Below, piece by piece: positions 32,618 through 32,782 of a DNA stretch of 32,782 bases (its first letter is position 1; every line of letters starts with the position of its first letter). The notes under the pieces are model-generated. The model ran no database searches. It saw nothing but the letters and a program-made list of their open reading frames with translations, and had not been told where the DNA came from. The position numbers and the translations under genes were made by a program. Origin of the DNA: an uncultured Lentisphaeria bacterium (GTDB taxonomy: Bacteria > Verrucomicrobiota > Lentisphaeria > Victivallales > UBA1829); contig CASEFP010000095.1 of assembly GCA_949287225.1 (NCBI GenBank), positions 1 to 32,782 on the forward strand, given 5' to 3'.

Positions 32618-32782
32618 ATGGATTTGAAACTCAAGGAAATTCTTGATCTGATCCGGAACGAACGCGAAAGTGCCGTCTCCGAACTGCTGAAGGCGCCGCG
32701 TGTCGCACCCGGTATCGGCGATTTCAGGTATCAGATCGGTTTTGCCGCAGGACTCGATCAGGCGGCCGATATAATCAACTCA
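32618..32782 (+). CDS. Unrecognised protein (5' part only)
   Basis: The first 55 codons of a gene that runs off the window. ATG 32618 is preceded by GGAG at about 7 nt. The visible protein is mostly helical and charged (M-D-L-K-L-K-E-I-L-D-L-I-R-N-E-R-E...), then R-Y-Q-I-G-F-A-A-G-L-D-Q-A-A-D-I-I, a pattern seen in small phage or accessory proteins, but I do not recognise a family. No signal peptide is present. A T-rich leader with a hairpin precedes it. Confidence 0.6.
   Translation, partial: MDLKLKEILDLIRNERESAVSELLKAPRVAPGIGDFRYQIGFAAGLDQAADIINS

Noticed and set aside
1..32782. CRISPR arrays, insertion sequences or rRNA genes
   Set aside because: No regular spaced repeats, transposase-like proteins, terminal inverted repeats or rRNA-like sequence were seen.

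Overview
The window is GC-rich and densely coded. It most resembles the chromosome of a Lentisphaerae-type (PVC superphylum, Victivallales-like) bacterium, probably a glycan-degrading gut or anaerobic lineage. This placement is inference. It rests on two short pseudopilins starting FTLIELLVV with a degenerate H-x(n)-DG tail, a DUF4838 hydrolase, a giant right-handed beta-helix protein, and a mix of ThuA, Gfo/Idh, sugar-isomerase and AraC/GntR genes, all of which are expanded in that group. No mobile element, CRISPR array or phage structural gene was seen.

Region 1 (2-8828, plus) is one apparent operon. It holds the end of a PIG-L deacetylase, a pseudopilin, an exported 1006-aa DUF4838 glycoside-hydrolase-like protein with C-terminal carbohydrate-binding modules, a cytosolic beta-propeller-like protein, a cytosolic neutral-ceramidase-like hydrolase and a TIM-barrel sugar isomerase. 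It looks like a locus for capturing and breaking down a decorated glycan or glycoconjugate. Region 2 (9002-12155, minus) is a housekeeping block, ftsW-murG-rsmE, with overlapping or tightly spaced genes for septal peptidoglycan synthesis and 16S rRNA methylation.

Region 3 (12485-18989, plus) starts with a textbook sigma70 promoter overlapped by a palindrome. It encodes a GntR regulator fused to a solute-binding-protein-like sensor, an AstE/AspA-type zinc hydrolase, a second pseudopilin and a 1099-aa exported beta-helix protein. In both glycan regions a pseudopilin lies exactly 28 nt before a very large exported protein, which suggests dedicated pilin-cargo pairs.

Region 4 (19041-21994) has a minus-strand Gfo/Idh oxidoreductase and ThuA-like protein divergent from an AraC regulator. 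A strong hairpin terminator separates thuA from the Gfo gene. This pair fits 3-keto-glycoside metabolism. A 589-nt stretch without a convincing gene follows.

Region 5 (22584-31868, minus) is a nine-gene cluster. In transcription order it reads SDR, FrdA-like flavoprotein, XRE-cupin regulator, OYE-type Fe-S flavoenzyme, second ThuA-like protein, 2-hydroxyacid dehydrogenase, and TRAP transporter dctP-dctQ-dctM. Gene overlaps and short gaps suggest co-transcription and uptake plus redox catabolism of an organic or sugar acid of unknown identity. The window ends with tRNA-Arg(CCG) with its own promoter and terminator, then the start of an unrecognised gene.
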